Shown here in pieces: positions 1 through 9,550 of a stretch of DNA of 36,391 nucleotides (within the stretch, counting starts at the first letter, position 1; each line of letters begins with the position of its first letter). The notes beneath the pieces were generated by a model. That model saw only the letters and a program-made list of their open reading frames with translations. It was not told where the DNA came from and did no database searches. Position numbers and translations under genes: made by a program. The stretch is from Euryarchaeota archaeon UBA438 (GTDB lineage: Archaea > Thermoplasmatota > Poseidoniia > Poseidoniales > Thalassarchaeaceae): the NCBI GenBank assembly GCA_002504435.1, contig DAQP01000046.1, forward strand, positions 1-36,391. Direction: 5' to 3'.

Positions 1-2310
1 GTGTCTAGAAAGAGGAAGGCGTATTTCCTCACAGAAGATGGTGCAAAATTGGCTGATGACATTTGGTCCAAGGTCGGTATGCAAATGGTCAGGGTCATTG
101 GACATGACGGAAGGTCCTCAACTATGGAGCTGCAGAAAGCACTAGAGTCGACAGAACTCCCACTTAGGCATGTTGATGTAATTAGGTACTTGGATGAATC
201 AGGAACAATAGATTTCTCCTCCCTATCCTCCGACCTCATTGAAAGGGACCTCTCAAAGCACATAGAGAAACAGTTGGTATCCTCCCTGGGGGACCTGCCA
301 CGAACTAGAAAGTTCTATGGAAGGGAGAAAGAGCTAGAAAATATGGTCAGCCTACTGGAACATCAGTCTGGCTCAATACTGGTTCCGGGGATTGCAGGGA
401 TAGGAAAGACCGCACTTTCCGCCAAGCTGATTGAGAGGTTCACCCATAGGAGAAACCTGCTGTACCACAGGTGCCAGGATTGGGATGGTGCGAGGGCATT
501 CTTGGAAGCAATGGGCGAATGGATGTCGACGATGGGAAGTGATGACCTCTCGGATTATCTAGCATCGACCCCTGTTCCTCAGCCTCAGATGGCAGTCAAT
601 CTAATCGCCGAGGGCTTAGAGGGAGCGCCTTCCCTAATCGTAATTGATGACTTACACAAGGTCGGCGATGAGACCCTAATTTCGGTCCTCAGGTCGTTAT
701 CGATAAAAATCCCGGAAATCAATGACGTGGGACTAGTTATGTTCTCCAGATCATTCAGGATGGTAGTTCCTGAAGCCGATTCTACGGGCCGAATTGTAAC
801 TCTTGTTATGCCTCTTGACGGTCTCGACCAGGAAGCAAGCAGGCAGATACTGACTGCAATGAAGGACCTTGAAATGCCCCAATTCCTTCACATCCATAAC
901 CTGTCTAGGGGCCACCCATTAGTTCTGGAGTTGATTAACAGGGGGAGCGTTGGTGGAACGTTCCACGAGACATTGGAGACCTTCGTCGAAAAGGAGATTT
1001 TTAGTAGACTTTCAGGAGCAGAAAAGAGAGTACTGGGGGCAATATCAGTGTTCAGAGAGCCAATGCCTCTAGAGGCAATATCAGGAGTCGACGCCGAGAC
1101 CGATCTGCTCGATGACCTCGTCGAGAAAGGCCTAGCCAGACAGGCTGACAGCGAGAATTACGACGTTCACGACCTAGTCAGAGAGTTCCTAACCAGATCT
1201 ATGGACGACTCCCTAAGGCAGATACTCCATGCAAACGCTGTCGAGTGGTACAGGACTAGAAGCGGGACGCCCTCCCAGAGTATCGAGTACATCCACCACC
1301 TGCATATGTCAGGTGACACTGAGGGCCTAGCTGCCGCACTTTCAGACCAGGGCCATTCCCTCGTCCGCTCTGGGCATATCGAGCTCTTGGGCATTCTAAG
1401 GTCTCTAGATGTCAATAATTTCGGACCTAGGACAAGCTTCGTCATTCATGAGCTCAGAGGGGATATATTGTCCATCCAGGGGAAGTGGGAACAGGCAGTA
1501 GAGGAGTATGACTCTGCTATGCCGCTTGCATTGAAACACAAGATGACGACACCCCTTGCCAGACTCCTTTCATCCAGAGCTGACCTGGCTGTCAAGAGGG
1601 GGCAGATGGACGAGGCTCTTTCTCTCCACAGGAAGGCTCTAGAGATTCAGATATCAGTGAGGGATGCATTGGGTGCTGCTAGGTCATACAACAACATGGG
1701 ATTCATTTTCAGGCGGCAGCGTGACAACAAGAGGGCCCTCGAGGTGTATGGAAACGTCGAAGATCTACTGGAGGCAGAAGACTCACCTGAGTTGACCGAA
1801 GCAAGGATCAGGCTAGCATCGGCATTCCTTGAGATGGGCGAGATGGATAGAGCAAGGGACCATGCGATGATTGCACATGACGAGACAGAGGAGAATGAAC
1901 AGATCAAGTTGCACGCTAGGTCAAGAGCCGTGTTGGGAAGGTATTACGCCAAAATAAAAGACAACGATCTGGCCATGCACCATTATTCCGGTGCACTCGA
2001 GATTCTTTCGGACCAATCAGACCCCCACAGCGCCGTCGAGGTCGAAATGTTACTCGGACAGGTACTAAGTGATGCTGGCAGATCAGAAGAGGCTGCAGAG
2101 CACTATCTAGATGGATTGGCACTTGCTGAAGCCAATGATTTCAGGATGATGCAAGGGGAGATATTGTCGAGGCTAGGTGAGGTAGAAAGCAACAGGTCGC
2201 AGAGGATGGATTACCTGCAGAGGTCACTGGTTGTATTCAGGGAATTGGGTGCTGTCCACAGGATGAGGGACGTGCAGAATGCTGTCCACAGAGTGGTCAT
2301 GGGGCATTAG
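1..2310 (+). CDS. STAND-type ATPase with winged-helix remnant and C-terminal TPR repeats (probably 5'-partial)
   Basis: A likely regulatory P-loop NTPase of the STAND class, which typically senses a ligand or partner through C-terminal repeats. Seen: residues 1-20 (RKRKAYFLTEDG) look like the wing of a winged-helix DNA-binding domain. A Walker A motif GIAGIGKT is at 130-137 and a Walker B-like LIVIDDLH is near 213-220. A winged-helix-like stretch (VHDLVREFLTRSM) lies near 390. From about 480 to 760 there are helical pairs typical of TPRs (for example ALSLHRKALEIQ and ARSYNNMGFIF). The reading frame opens with GTG at base 1, but the recognition helices that should precede a wing are missing, so the true start is probably before the window. 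The stop shares four bases with the convergent downstream gene. The ligand and target are unknown. The class assignment is firm; a transcription-regulator role is an inference. Confidence 0.8.
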   Translation: MSRKRKAYFLTEDGAKLADDIWSKVGMQMVRVIGHDGRSSTMELQKALESTELPLRHVDVIRYLDESGTIDFSSLSSDLIERDLSKHIEKQLVSSLGDLPRTRKFYGREKELENMVSLLEHQSGSILVPGIAGIGKTALSAKLIERFTHRRNLLYHRCQDWDGARAFLEAMGEWMSTMGSDDLSDYLASTPVPQPQMAVNLIAEGLEGAPSLIVIDDLHKVGDETLISVLRSLSIKIPEINDVGLVMFSRSFRMVVPEADSTGRIVTLVMPLDGLDQEASRQILTAMKDLEMPQFLHIHNLSRGHPLVLELINRGSVGGTFHETLETFVEKEIFSRLSGAEKRVLGAISVFREPMPLEAISGVDAETDLLDDLVEKGLARQADSENYDVHDLVREFLTRSMDDSLRQILHANAVEWYRTRSGTPSQSIEYIHHLHMSGDTEGLAAALSDQGHSLVRSGHIELLGILRSLDVNNFGPRTSFVIHELRGDILSIQGKWEQAVEEYDSAMPLALKHKMTTPLARLLSSRADLAVKRGQMDEALSLHRKALEIQISVRDALGAARSYNNMGFIFRRQRDNKRALEVYGNVEDLLEAEDSPELTEARIRLASAFLEMGEMDRARDHAMIAHDETEENEQIKLHARSRAVLGRYYAKIKDNDLAMHHYSGALEILSDQSDPHSAVEVEMLLGQVLSDAGRSEEAAEHYLDGLALAEANDFRMMQGEILSRLGEVESNRSQRMDYLQRSLVVFRELGAVHRMRDVQNAVHRVVMGH

Positions 2311-3110
2311 GATAGACCTAAAATCCTCTCAGGCTCACTTTGACCCAACCAATGGGTGAATTCAGGACCACTCTGTTTGGAAATTGAGAGGTCTCCTGAG
2401 AAGGAGTCACAGATTCTCATCAATACCTCACTTTCTGCAATGTGTGGCCTATTGTTATTCTCAGAGAGGTGACATAGAACTATGCTCTCGAGTCCTTCGT
2501 GCATAACCTCATTCAGAACCTGTCCCGTTTGGGTATTGGAAAGGTGCCCACCTCTGCCCGTAATCCTCCTCTTCAGTGAATCTGGATATGGGCCGCCCAC
2601 AAGTCTGGAATGTTCGTAATTTGCTTCTATGGAGATATGCGAGCAAGCAGATAGGTGCCTCTTTAGCTCATCTGTGGCCTCTCCCAGATCAGTAACTACT
2701 GCCGCCCTCTTTCCCTCTGATGAACATGCGATGATTGCAACATTGTCGGCGTCATCATGTGGTACGGGTATAGGTAGGAAGCTCAAGTCGTTGCCAGCCT
2801 CAACTCTCTCCAGGTCTGAGAATTCAGAGAAGTTCTCATGATCCCCCCATTCCATCCTTCTAGCGGTTTCGGCATTACTCATTAGAACCGATGCCCACTT
2901 CTTGGAAGCACGAGCTGCAGATCTAGAGTGGTCGGAGTGGTGATGGGTAACCATAATCGCGTCTATTTCAGAGGGTTTAACCCCTATCATATCCAAACGT
3001 GACTCCATTTTCTTCAATGAGAATCCACAATCAACAATGACCTTAGACTCGTCAGTGGACAACAGAACCGAATTCCCGCGACTCCCGCTGCCAAGGTGAG
3101 TTATCTCCAT
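2307..3110 (-). CDS. YycJ/WalJ-like metallo-beta-lactamase-fold hydrolase
   Basis: A cytosolic metal-dependent hydrolase, 267 residues. Seen: an N-terminal strand GSGSRGNSVLL typical of the YycJ/WalJ group, the metal-binding motif THHHSDH at about residues 55-61, a histidine in VPHDDA, an aspartate in VVTDLG, the EANY segment and the GHLSN motif near 187. The family is best known from Firmicutes, where some members act as DNA exonucleases linked to repair; the substrate here is unknown. I chose ATG at 3110, because the open frame runs nine codons further to 3137 but the family begins with the MEITHLGSGS strand. The stop overlaps that of the convergent ATPase gene by four bases. No partner gene is evident on this strand. 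Confidence 0.85.
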   Translation of the reverse strand: MEITHLGSGSRGNSVLLSTDESKVIVDCGFSLKKMESRLDMIGVKPSEIDAIMVTHHHSDHSRSAARASKKWASVLMSNAETARRMEWGDHENFSEFSDLERVEAGNDLSFLPIPVPHDDADNVAIIACSSEGKRAAVVTDLGEATDELKRHLSACSHISIEANYEHSRLVGGPYPDSLKRRITGRGGHLSNTQTGQVLNEVMHEGLESIVLCHLSENNNRPHIAESEVLMRICDSFSGDLSISKQSGPEFTHWLGQSEPERILGLS

Positions 3111-3279
3111 CCTGCTACCTAATACGCTCCGAGACAAATAGCCCTTTGAATAAATCCATCAAAGATTACCCCAAACGGTCAATTCTGTACGTCAATGGCA
3201 TCGCCAATAATCAAAATATCTGACCTTCCGTCCGAACGACGCTCCATCATCATGATAAGTCAGTCAAGAACGCTCAAAG

Positions 3280-3291
3280 CCATCTAGATGG
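3280..3291. promoter_or_regulatory. 12-bp perfect palindrome upstream of the giant secreted protein gene
   Basis: CCATCTAGATGG is a perfect palindrome ending 9 bases before the ATG at 3301. It sits in a roughly 190-base divergent spacer (3111-3300) that must hold the promoters of both flanking genes. It could be an operator or simply chance; no protein can be assigned. The rest of the spacer is moderately A+T rich (for example around 3145-3158 and 3212-3225) but shows no convincing TATA/BRE pair. Confidence 0.25.
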
Positions 3292-3300
3292 GGCTATGTC

Positions 3301-6300
3301 ATGAGGAGAAAGCAGACCGCGGCATTCATCACGCTACTTCTGCTTAGCAGTCTTGCCTTTGTCTCCCAGACTCGGCCACAGTCCCCGGTCTCTTCCACAG
3401 ACCCTACAGACGCACAGGGAGGCGCTCCCCCTGCCACTGACGCGGACGAAGATCAGATTCCAGATCAGTATGAATCAATGCATGGCATAGTGGTAGTGAT
3501 AGAGACGCCGGACGGCAATGTGAACGTCAAGGGTTTGGATATGAATAACGGTACTGACAATATGACCGATCATGACAGAGACGGCGCGCCCGCTCTTCTC
3601 GAATACTGCTGGCCTTATACGCTCGACAAGTGTTTCACGGATCGCCTCTCTTTGACTGGAAAGCCCCCAGAACTCACTGAATCAGGACAGAGGGAATATC
3701 TTGATCCCACTAATTCGGATTCCGATGGCGACGGACTTCCTGATGGGTATGAAATTCACATGTGTACCGAAGGTGGGTTGGGATACATCAATGCTTCAAA
3801 TGCATGGACATGCCTCTGGTTTGACCCTCTAGACCCCTCGGACGAAGTTGAGGACATCGATCGTTGTCAGGATTTTACATTCGGCTGTGGTGACGGCTTC
3901 GACGTAAATCGTGATGGCTACATAGATGTCACTGAGAGCTACACCAATTCCGAGGAGTACTCCTTCGGAATCCCCGATGGTTGGATAACTGAGAGGGATG
4001 GCCTATGGTGCGCCGGAGAAATTCCTGGATTGAGTCAGGACTCATGCCAGCAAGATGAACAAAGGCCCACGGGAGACAGTGGCTGGCTGGGAAGCGACCC
4101 TACAGACCCAGATTCCGACCACTACACATGGTCGGAAATTATTGCAACCGGACTTGTAGTTCCCGGTGATGGAATCCCCGATGGTTGGGAAGTGCACTAT
4201 GGTCTAGATCCAAGAAACGCGAGTGATGCCATAGAGGACACCGATAGCGATGGCTGGGACTTGGATCGTGACGGCTTTGTTATTCCGGACACATCTACTT
4301 CTACCGCACAATGGGGGGAGGCATTCAGCAACTATGAGGAATATTTGGTTCACTTCGATGATGGAGCATGGGTCACTCCCGGCCTCAGGGGGACTCCAAT
4401 GTCGGACCATGAGGGGGAAGTCATTTCATTCGACCAATCCACATCTCCTGGTTTGGTTGATGGCTCAGTTCATTCCATAATCAGCGACTCCGGAAGGGAT
4501 AGGCTGTTGGTTGGGTCGAAATTCGGCATCACTGCAATAGATCCATTCGGAGGCTCGGTTTCTCGTCACTACCTCCCATCTGGAATGGAGATGAATACCA
4601 TGATGAGGTGGTCACTGGGAGATTCACAGTTCCTGATTCTTGGAACTAATTCGGGAATTCACTGTCTCTCCATGGACAGTGGCCTTCCAATAATCTCATC
4701 CCTGTCAGACTCTGATATCGGTCCAGTAGATACGATACTGAAGTTGGAAACTGGAAGTAGCGACTTAGATCTAATGGCATTTGGTAAAAATTCGGCATGG
4801 TCTCTCTCATTCATTCAGGGAGGGGACTCAGACGGTGAGCATTGCTCTGGAGGGGATAATTCAATTTCTATGACTGAACCAGTCCCCAACGATGCATTGA
4901 ATAACGTACTAGGGGAATCCAAGACTTCTGCCAATACCGCTCTACACGTACCCGTATCTGGCAGGGGCCCACTTCTCCTAGTTGGTACCGATGCCGGACT
5001 AATCGGATGGAATACCACCGACGCACTAACTTCTGCAGGTGATCCATGGTGGGTATTCAATGAAGAAAACGCGGAAGACTTCGTCCAGCGCGCTGACCTA
5101 CTCAACGAGTCAAAGTCAGCTATAGTCAATACCATGGAAGTCGCTGGACCCAGGCAGCCAGGGGGCGGCGTGGAAGAAGTAACCGGAGTGTGGCTAGGAA
5201 CAGCAGGTGGCTTGCATTTGATTGATCTCAGCACATTTATCCAGATGCCGTATTCCTCAATCAGCAGTGAAAGAATGTACAACATCGAAAGGTGGGCAGA
5301 AGGGGCTAATGACGTTCACTCCGTGCTCTCCTACAACGGGATGGTCGTCATTGGATCCAGAGACGGAACTTGGTGTCTCGAAGGAGGTCACACTGGTGTT
5401 CTGGGACTTTACACGAACCAGACACGAGTCCCCGGTTTGGTAACATCTCTTGTGACTCTGGAACGTGATGGTAAGAATTGGCTATTCGCTGGGATTTCCC
5501 CTGGCAGATACATGAACATAATGCCCATAGATCCACAATCCGTCGACTCCGACTTGGACGGGATGCCAGATGGATGGGAGTTTGCCTACGGGCTAGATCC
5601 CACCGATCCTTACGACAGAGACAGGGACGCCGACGCAGATGGGGTCAGCTACGAACTAGCCGACGGTACCGAATTTACAAGAGACTGGTCAAATCTCGAG
5701 GAGTATAGGTACATCAAGACCTCCGAATTAGGATTCAATGGGACAGATCCAAGAGACATTGATTCCGACTCAGACGGACTTTCAGACGGAGAGGAGTATT
5801 GGGGGTGGTTCTTGGGTCCAACATCATTCGATTGTCATTATCTCAATGATGAGTACATTTGTGACGAGGATTCGGGCGAGCAGGCAGAAACAGTGCATCT
5901 AGAGGGGTGGTTGGGTTCAGGAGCAGGAGGCGGAACAGACGGTCCAACTGATCCAACAAACCCCGACACCGACGGAGATGGTATGCCCGATGGTTGGGAG
6001 ATTGAGCATAGGAGGTGGATTGGAGATGTCTACACTGGTGGAAATTTGTGGACGTTAGATCCACGCGACCCTAGTGATGCCGATGCGGATGCCGACGGAG
6101 ACGGCTTGTCCAACCTATGTGAATACATGTGGGGGAACATGCTGGAAACCGTGCTCAGGGAGGGACTTCCATCACACGGTGAATCCAATGAATCGGCTTC
6201 TTCATGGGTCAAGACGGACCCCAACAACATCGACTCCGATGGAGACAGCCTTCCTGATGGTTGGGAGGCCAGGTATACTTGTACTTGGAATAAGGACAAT

Positions 6301-9045
6301 AAAGGGATAAACCCACTCAATGGTTCTGATTATCTAAATAATCCAGACTCTGATGGTTATGACGTCAATCACGACGGCATCCTTTCCATCGATGAGCAGT
6401 TCGTAAACTGGCTCGAATACCACATCAAGTCAGAAATCATGTATGGTTCAATGACCTCCTCAGGCATTGCATATCCCGACAACTTCACTACTTCACTTTG
6501 GAACGATACATGGCAAGATTTAGCAGAAGGCTCATTCGGGGATTTCACCAGCCCTTCCTACCGGAGTCTTGTGAATGGTACAACTACGCAGGACGTAGGC
6601 TCTGCAAATCCACTTTCAGCTGATTCAGACAGGGATGGAATGCCTGATGGATGGGAGTTCTTCCACGCTAGATGGAGCCTTTTCGATGAAGAATGGACGC
6701 TTAATCCAGTCGACGAGAGAGACCAGATCGGGGACCCGGATGGGGACGGAATGAACAATTGGGAGGAATACAACTCAATTGACGGGAACCTCAGTGAGAC
6801 GGACAATCTTGTCACTTCTCCTCAGTTCTATCTTCTGTCAGTAGGGGGCGAGTTGCTTGCGACTCCTTGGCTTTCGGCAGAGTCATCCCTCTCTTTCGGG
6901 ACTTTCCTCTCACCAGAGCAGAGAAACCTTACCGGACTAACTGCCGATCCAAACAACCCAGATACCGACAATGATGGATTGCTTGATGGTATTGAACTTA
7001 TTTTCACTAGGTGGAATTCATCAGACTCCGTTTGGACGCTCAATCCACTCGTGGCAGGAGATGGTAATTATGACTCAGACATGGATGGAATCACAGACCT
7101 CGTGGAGCTCAACCTAACCAATAACAACCCTGCAAATGGAGGATTGTCGCCCCCTGATGCTCCAAGGATGTGGGAAGAGGCGCAACAACTAGATCCATCC
7201 GAGGCAAACAATAGGATTTACAGGATTCTCTTCAACAAGGAGGGCAAGGCGCAACTAGCAATGCAACAGTATCAGGAGTGGCTTTCCGGAGAGCCCGCTG
7301 GACCACTTCTGACATACCTTCTGGGAATTTCCGATCCAAATGACGAGGATACGGACAGAGATGGCATGAGTGACGGATATGAGTACTGGTTCACTGAATG
7401 GAATCTAGAGGACAATATCTGGGAGATGAACCCCCTTACTGGAACCGACGTGTCTAGGGACACGGACGACGACTCATTCGATTGTGATGGGAACGGCCAC
7501 GTTTCCGATTCAGAATCATTCGATAACCTGGCTGAATACGAATCAAGGGTTTATGGAAAGAGAACGGCTGTTGACACAATTCCTAATGAGACTGGTCTGG
7601 TCTCATATGGGGCAGACGCAATCAATGCCCAAATGGAGGAGAATGGACTTTCATACCAAGCAGCCTTCGGTCACCTATATTCATCATTCATTAGCAAGAG
7701 CATCAAGTCGTCTGAGAGGATGGGCCTGATTAATTCGATAGACCCTAACAACTTCAACACAAGCCTGGCTGGGGTCAGCGATCCAACCGATGAAGACTCA
7801 GATAGGGATGGAATGCCAGATGGTTGGGAATTCTGCTACTCCATTTATGGAGAGTTCCTTCCAATAAACTCATTCAGGTGGTCAATGAACCCAGTAAATT
7901 CCTTGGACGTAGACTATGATCCAGATGGGGATGGGTGGTATGACAGGATGTGGTCTGACGTTCCAGCCGAGCAGGGTACTTGGGAGGGAAGGCAGTTCAC
8001 GCCTTCGTCAATAGATAGCCAGATTGGCCAAGGAGCCCAACCACTCTACTTCTCCAACTTGATGGAGTATGAGAATGGCACTCACCCACTCGATCAAGAC
8101 AGTGACGACGACTCTATGGTGATGATTCCATTCTTCCAAGATGGCTCCGTCGTAGCGTACGTCCAAGACTCCAATCTTTCAGACGGAAGAGAGATTTTCA
8201 AGTATGGAACCAATCCACTTGACAATGATACTGATGGGGATATGATGCCAGACTTCTACGAGTACTATAGGGGATGGAACGAGACTAATGACAATTGGTC
8301 ATCATACCTGCAGATATCAGTTGTCTGGTATCAGGTTACTCCGGTCGTATGGAAGCCAGTTGATGTGTCATCAGGAATAATTTCCAGGCCGCAATTGGAC
8401 TGGGCATGGTTCACGCATGATCCAACAGATCCGTCAGATGCGGGACAAGATGCGGACAATGATGGGGGATGGGACTGTTCGAGCGGGAGTTGTGTGTATA
8501 GGCCTTACAACAATTTCCAGGAGTATTTTGGAGTTGTGAACGCGTCTCTCTCCTCTCCTTCACTGGTCCGGGAATCAAATCTGTACGACTGTTCCGGTAA
8601 TTTGGTAATGGAATGGTGGCAACTTAGGGAAGCATTGCTGGGAACCTGCTCCGGAAACGCCGCTCTTTCGACAAACTACTTCCGAATGTATAGGATAAAC
8701 AATGACGACCCCCTATATGCATTAATTGTGGAGGACAACGATGTCGACTATGAGGAAGTCGACAGTAGTGATGATGTAATCACCCTCAACGGAGCTTGGG
8801 CAGATGAATACAATCGGTTCGCAGGCGACCAATACCACTTGCCAAACACCGGTCTTGGCGAGTATGTTTTCGGATGGTGGGCTATTGATATTGATGGAGA
8901 TCAGATAGCAGATGGAACCGATCCGACAAATTGGGACACAGATGGCGACTGGCTGAATGATCATTTCGAGATAGAAGACGACCTACTTGATGGCATAAGG
9001 GGCAACAGCGGTTCTCCGATAAGATATGACGACCGTTCAACCTAG
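3301..9045 (+). CDS. Giant secreted calcium-loop (TSP3-like) protein with internal beta-propeller
   Basis: A 1914-residue exported protein. Seen: an N-terminal signal peptide (MRRKQTAAF then a hydrophobic LLLLSSLAFV core). About thirteen thrombospondin-type-3/EF-hand-like loops of the form DxDxDGxPDGWE are spread from residue about 46 to 1895, usually paired with a second acidic loop ending in N..EY. Between about 400 and 740 the loops stop and seven repeats of the form LLVGTxxGLxxID occur 35-72 residues apart, which suggests a seven-bladed propeller. Several Cys pairs and many N-x-S/T sites fit an extracellular location. No C-terminal membrane helix or sorting signal is visible, so it may be released, or held by another protein. 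Calcium binding follows from the family; the function (adhesion, surface layer, matrix) is unknown. The next gene overlaps its end by 20 bases. Confidence 0.85.
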   Translation: MRRKQTAAFITLLLLSSLAFVSQTRPQSPVSSTDPTDAQGGAPPATDADEDQIPDQYESMHGIVVVIETPDGNVNVKGLDMNNGTDNMTDHDRDGAPALLEYCWPYTLDKCFTDRLSLTGKPPELTESGQREYLDPTNSDSDGDGLPDGYEIHMCTEGGLGYINASNAWTCLWFDPLDPSDEVEDIDRCQDFTFGCGDGFDVNRDGYIDVTESYTNSEEYSFGIPDGWITERDGLWCAGEIPGLSQDSCQQDEQRPTGDSGWLGSDPTDPDSDHYTWSEIIATGLVVPGDGIPDGWEVHYGLDPRNASDAIEDTDSDGWDLDRDGFVIPDTSTSTAQWGEAFSNYEEYLVHFDDGAWVTPGLRGTPMSDHEGEVISFDQSTSPGLVDGSVHSIISDSGRDRLLVGSKFGITAIDPFGGSVSRHYLPSGMEMNTMMRWSLGDSQFLILGTNSGIHCLSMDSGLPIISSLSDSDIGPVDTILKLETGSSDLDLMAFGKNSAWSLSFIQGGDSDGEHCSGGDNSISMTEPVPNDALNNVLGESKTSANTALHVPVSGRGPLLLVGTDAGLIGWNTTDALTSAGDPWWVFNEENAEDFVQRADLLNESKSAIVNTMEVAGPRQPGGGVEEVTGVWLGTAGGLHLIDLSTFIQMPYSSISSERMYNIERWAEGANDVHSVLSYNGMVVIGSRDGTWCLEGGHTGVLGLYTNQTRVPGLVTSLVTLERDGKNWLFAGISPGRYMNIMPIDPQSVDSDLDGMPDGWEFAYGLDPTDPYDRDRDADADGVSYELADGTEFTRDWSNLEEYRYIKTSELGFNGTDPRDIDSDSDGLSDGEEYWGWFLGPTSFDCHYLNDEYICDEDSGEQAETVHLEGWLGSGAGGGTDGPTDPTNPDTDGDGMPDGWEIEHRRWIGDVYTGGNLWTLDPRDPSDADADADGDGLSNLCEYMWGNMLETVLREGLPSHGESNESASSWVKTDPNNIDSDGDSLPDGWEARYTCTWNKDNKGINPLNGSDYLNNPDSDGYDVNHDGILSIDEQFVNWLEYHIKSEIMYGSMTSSGIAYPDNFTTSLWNDTWQDLAEGSFGDFTSPSYRSLVNGTTTQDVGSANPLSADSDRDGMPDGWEFFHARWSLFDEEWTLNPVDERDQIGDPDGDGMNNWEEYNSIDGNLSETDNLVTSPQFYLLSVGGELLATPWLSAESSLSFGTFLSPEQRNLTGLTADPNNPDTDNDGLLDGIELIFTRWNSSDSVWTLNPLVAGDGNYDSDMDGITDLVELNLTNNNPANGGLSPPDAPRMWEEAQQLDPSEANNRIYRILFNKEGKAQLAMQQYQEWLSGEPAGPLLTYLLGISDPNDEDTDRDGMSDGYEYWFTEWNLEDNIWEMNPLTGTDVSRDTDDDSFDCDGNGHVSDSESFDNLAEYESRVYGKRTAVDTIPNETGLVSYGADAINAQMEENGLSYQAAFGHLYSSFISKSIKSSERMGLINSIDPNNFNTSLAGVSDPTDEDSDRDGMPDGWEFCYSIYGEFLPINSFRWSMNPVNSLDVDYDPDGDGWYDRMWSDVPAEQGTWEGRQFTPSSIDSQIGQGAQPLYFSNLMEYENGTHPLDQDSDDDSMVMIPFFQDGSVVAYVQDSNLSDGREIFKYGTNPLDNDTDGDMMPDFYEYYRGWNETNDNWSSYLQISVVWYQVTPVVWKPVDVSSGIISRPQLDWAWFTHDPTDPSDAGQDADNDGGWDCSSGSCVYRPYNNFQEYFGVVNASLSSPSLVRESNLYDCSGNLVMEWWQLREALLGTCSGNAALSTNYFRMYRINNDDPLYALIVEDNDVDYEEVDSSDDVITLNGAWADEYNRFAGDQYHLPNTGLGEYVFGWWAIDIDGDQIADGTDPTNWDTDGDWLNDHFEIEDDLLDGIRGNSGSPIRYDDRST
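3436..8980 (+). repeat. Degenerate coding repeats for TSP3-like calcium loops
   Basis: The DNA encoding the acidic loops is itself recognisably repetitive. Variants of ATGCCAGATGGTTGGGAG occur near 5562, 5982, 6250, 6638 and 7812, with weaker copies elsewhere. Units are 100-500 bases apart and diverged, so this is an ancient protein-level repeat and not a recent tandem duplication or CRISPR array. Confidence 0.7.
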
Positions 9046-9550
9046 GACTCTTGAGTGTGCACCTCTTGGAACTGGCATGGAGGGGTCCGAAGGGAATCTG
9101 CCAAGGCCTAACGAACCTCTAGAGGATCGCCTGCTGTTCTTGCAGGAGAATATGGTAAATTTCGTGAACCAGTACGGCTTACCAGTAGTCGAAGTCGCAC
9201 TAGTGGTTTCCAAATTCATTAGAATAATCGGAGAAAAACTCCAAAAAGCCGCTGAAGAAACTGGAGAAGAACTACCCAGATCTCTGCTAGAGCCATGGCC
9301 CATAGAGTCCGATGGAGACGTTCCGAGGATAGACTCATTCCCGCTGGAGAGGGTTCTAGATTCTGTGGATAATGATAGGATGGAGATTTTCGACACAATC
9401 ATTAGAACCATAATAAACGAAGCCGAAATTCCATTTGCTTCGGCAATTACGGTTTTGAGGGACTGGGAGTCGAAGATAAGAACTCAGCTCAGCGAATCGA
9501 CCAGCCCAGGCCATCTCTTTAGCCCAATGAAGCTACCCGATGGATTCTAA
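9026..9550 (+). CDS. Hypothetical helical protein, overlapping the giant secreted protein gene
   Basis: A 174-residue protein with no recognised family. Seen: two mainly helical segments (about 33-100 and 120-160) with an amphipathic pattern, no signal peptide and no clear membrane helix, though VVEVALVVSKFIRII near 56-70 is fairly hydrophobic. The ATG at 9026 overlaps the end of the upstream gene by 20 bases, which would suggest translational coupling; an ATG at 9077 would avoid the overlap. The first 17 residues have little character, so the shorter form is possible. The stop shares four bases with the convergent membrane protein gene. Its position suggests a link to the giant secreted protein, but nothing in the sequence proves it. 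Confidence 0.6.
   Translation: MTTVQPRTLECAPLGTGMEGSEGNLPRPNEPLEDRLLFLQENMVNFVNQYGLPVVEVALVVSKFIRIIGEKLQKAAEETGEELPRSLLEPWPIESDGDVPRIDSFPLERVLDSVDNDRMEIFDTIIRTIINEAEIPFASAITVLRDWESKIRTQLSESTSPGHLFSPMKLPDGF

Noticed and set aside
4815..5285. Minus-strand frame of 156 codons inside the giant secreted protein gene
   Set aside because: Shadow of the propeller-coding region; the sense frame carries clear repeats.
3436..8980. Regularly recurring DNA words resembling a repeat array
   Set aside because: They are diverged codons for DGxPDGWE calcium loops at uneven spacing, not CRISPR or tandem DNA repeats.
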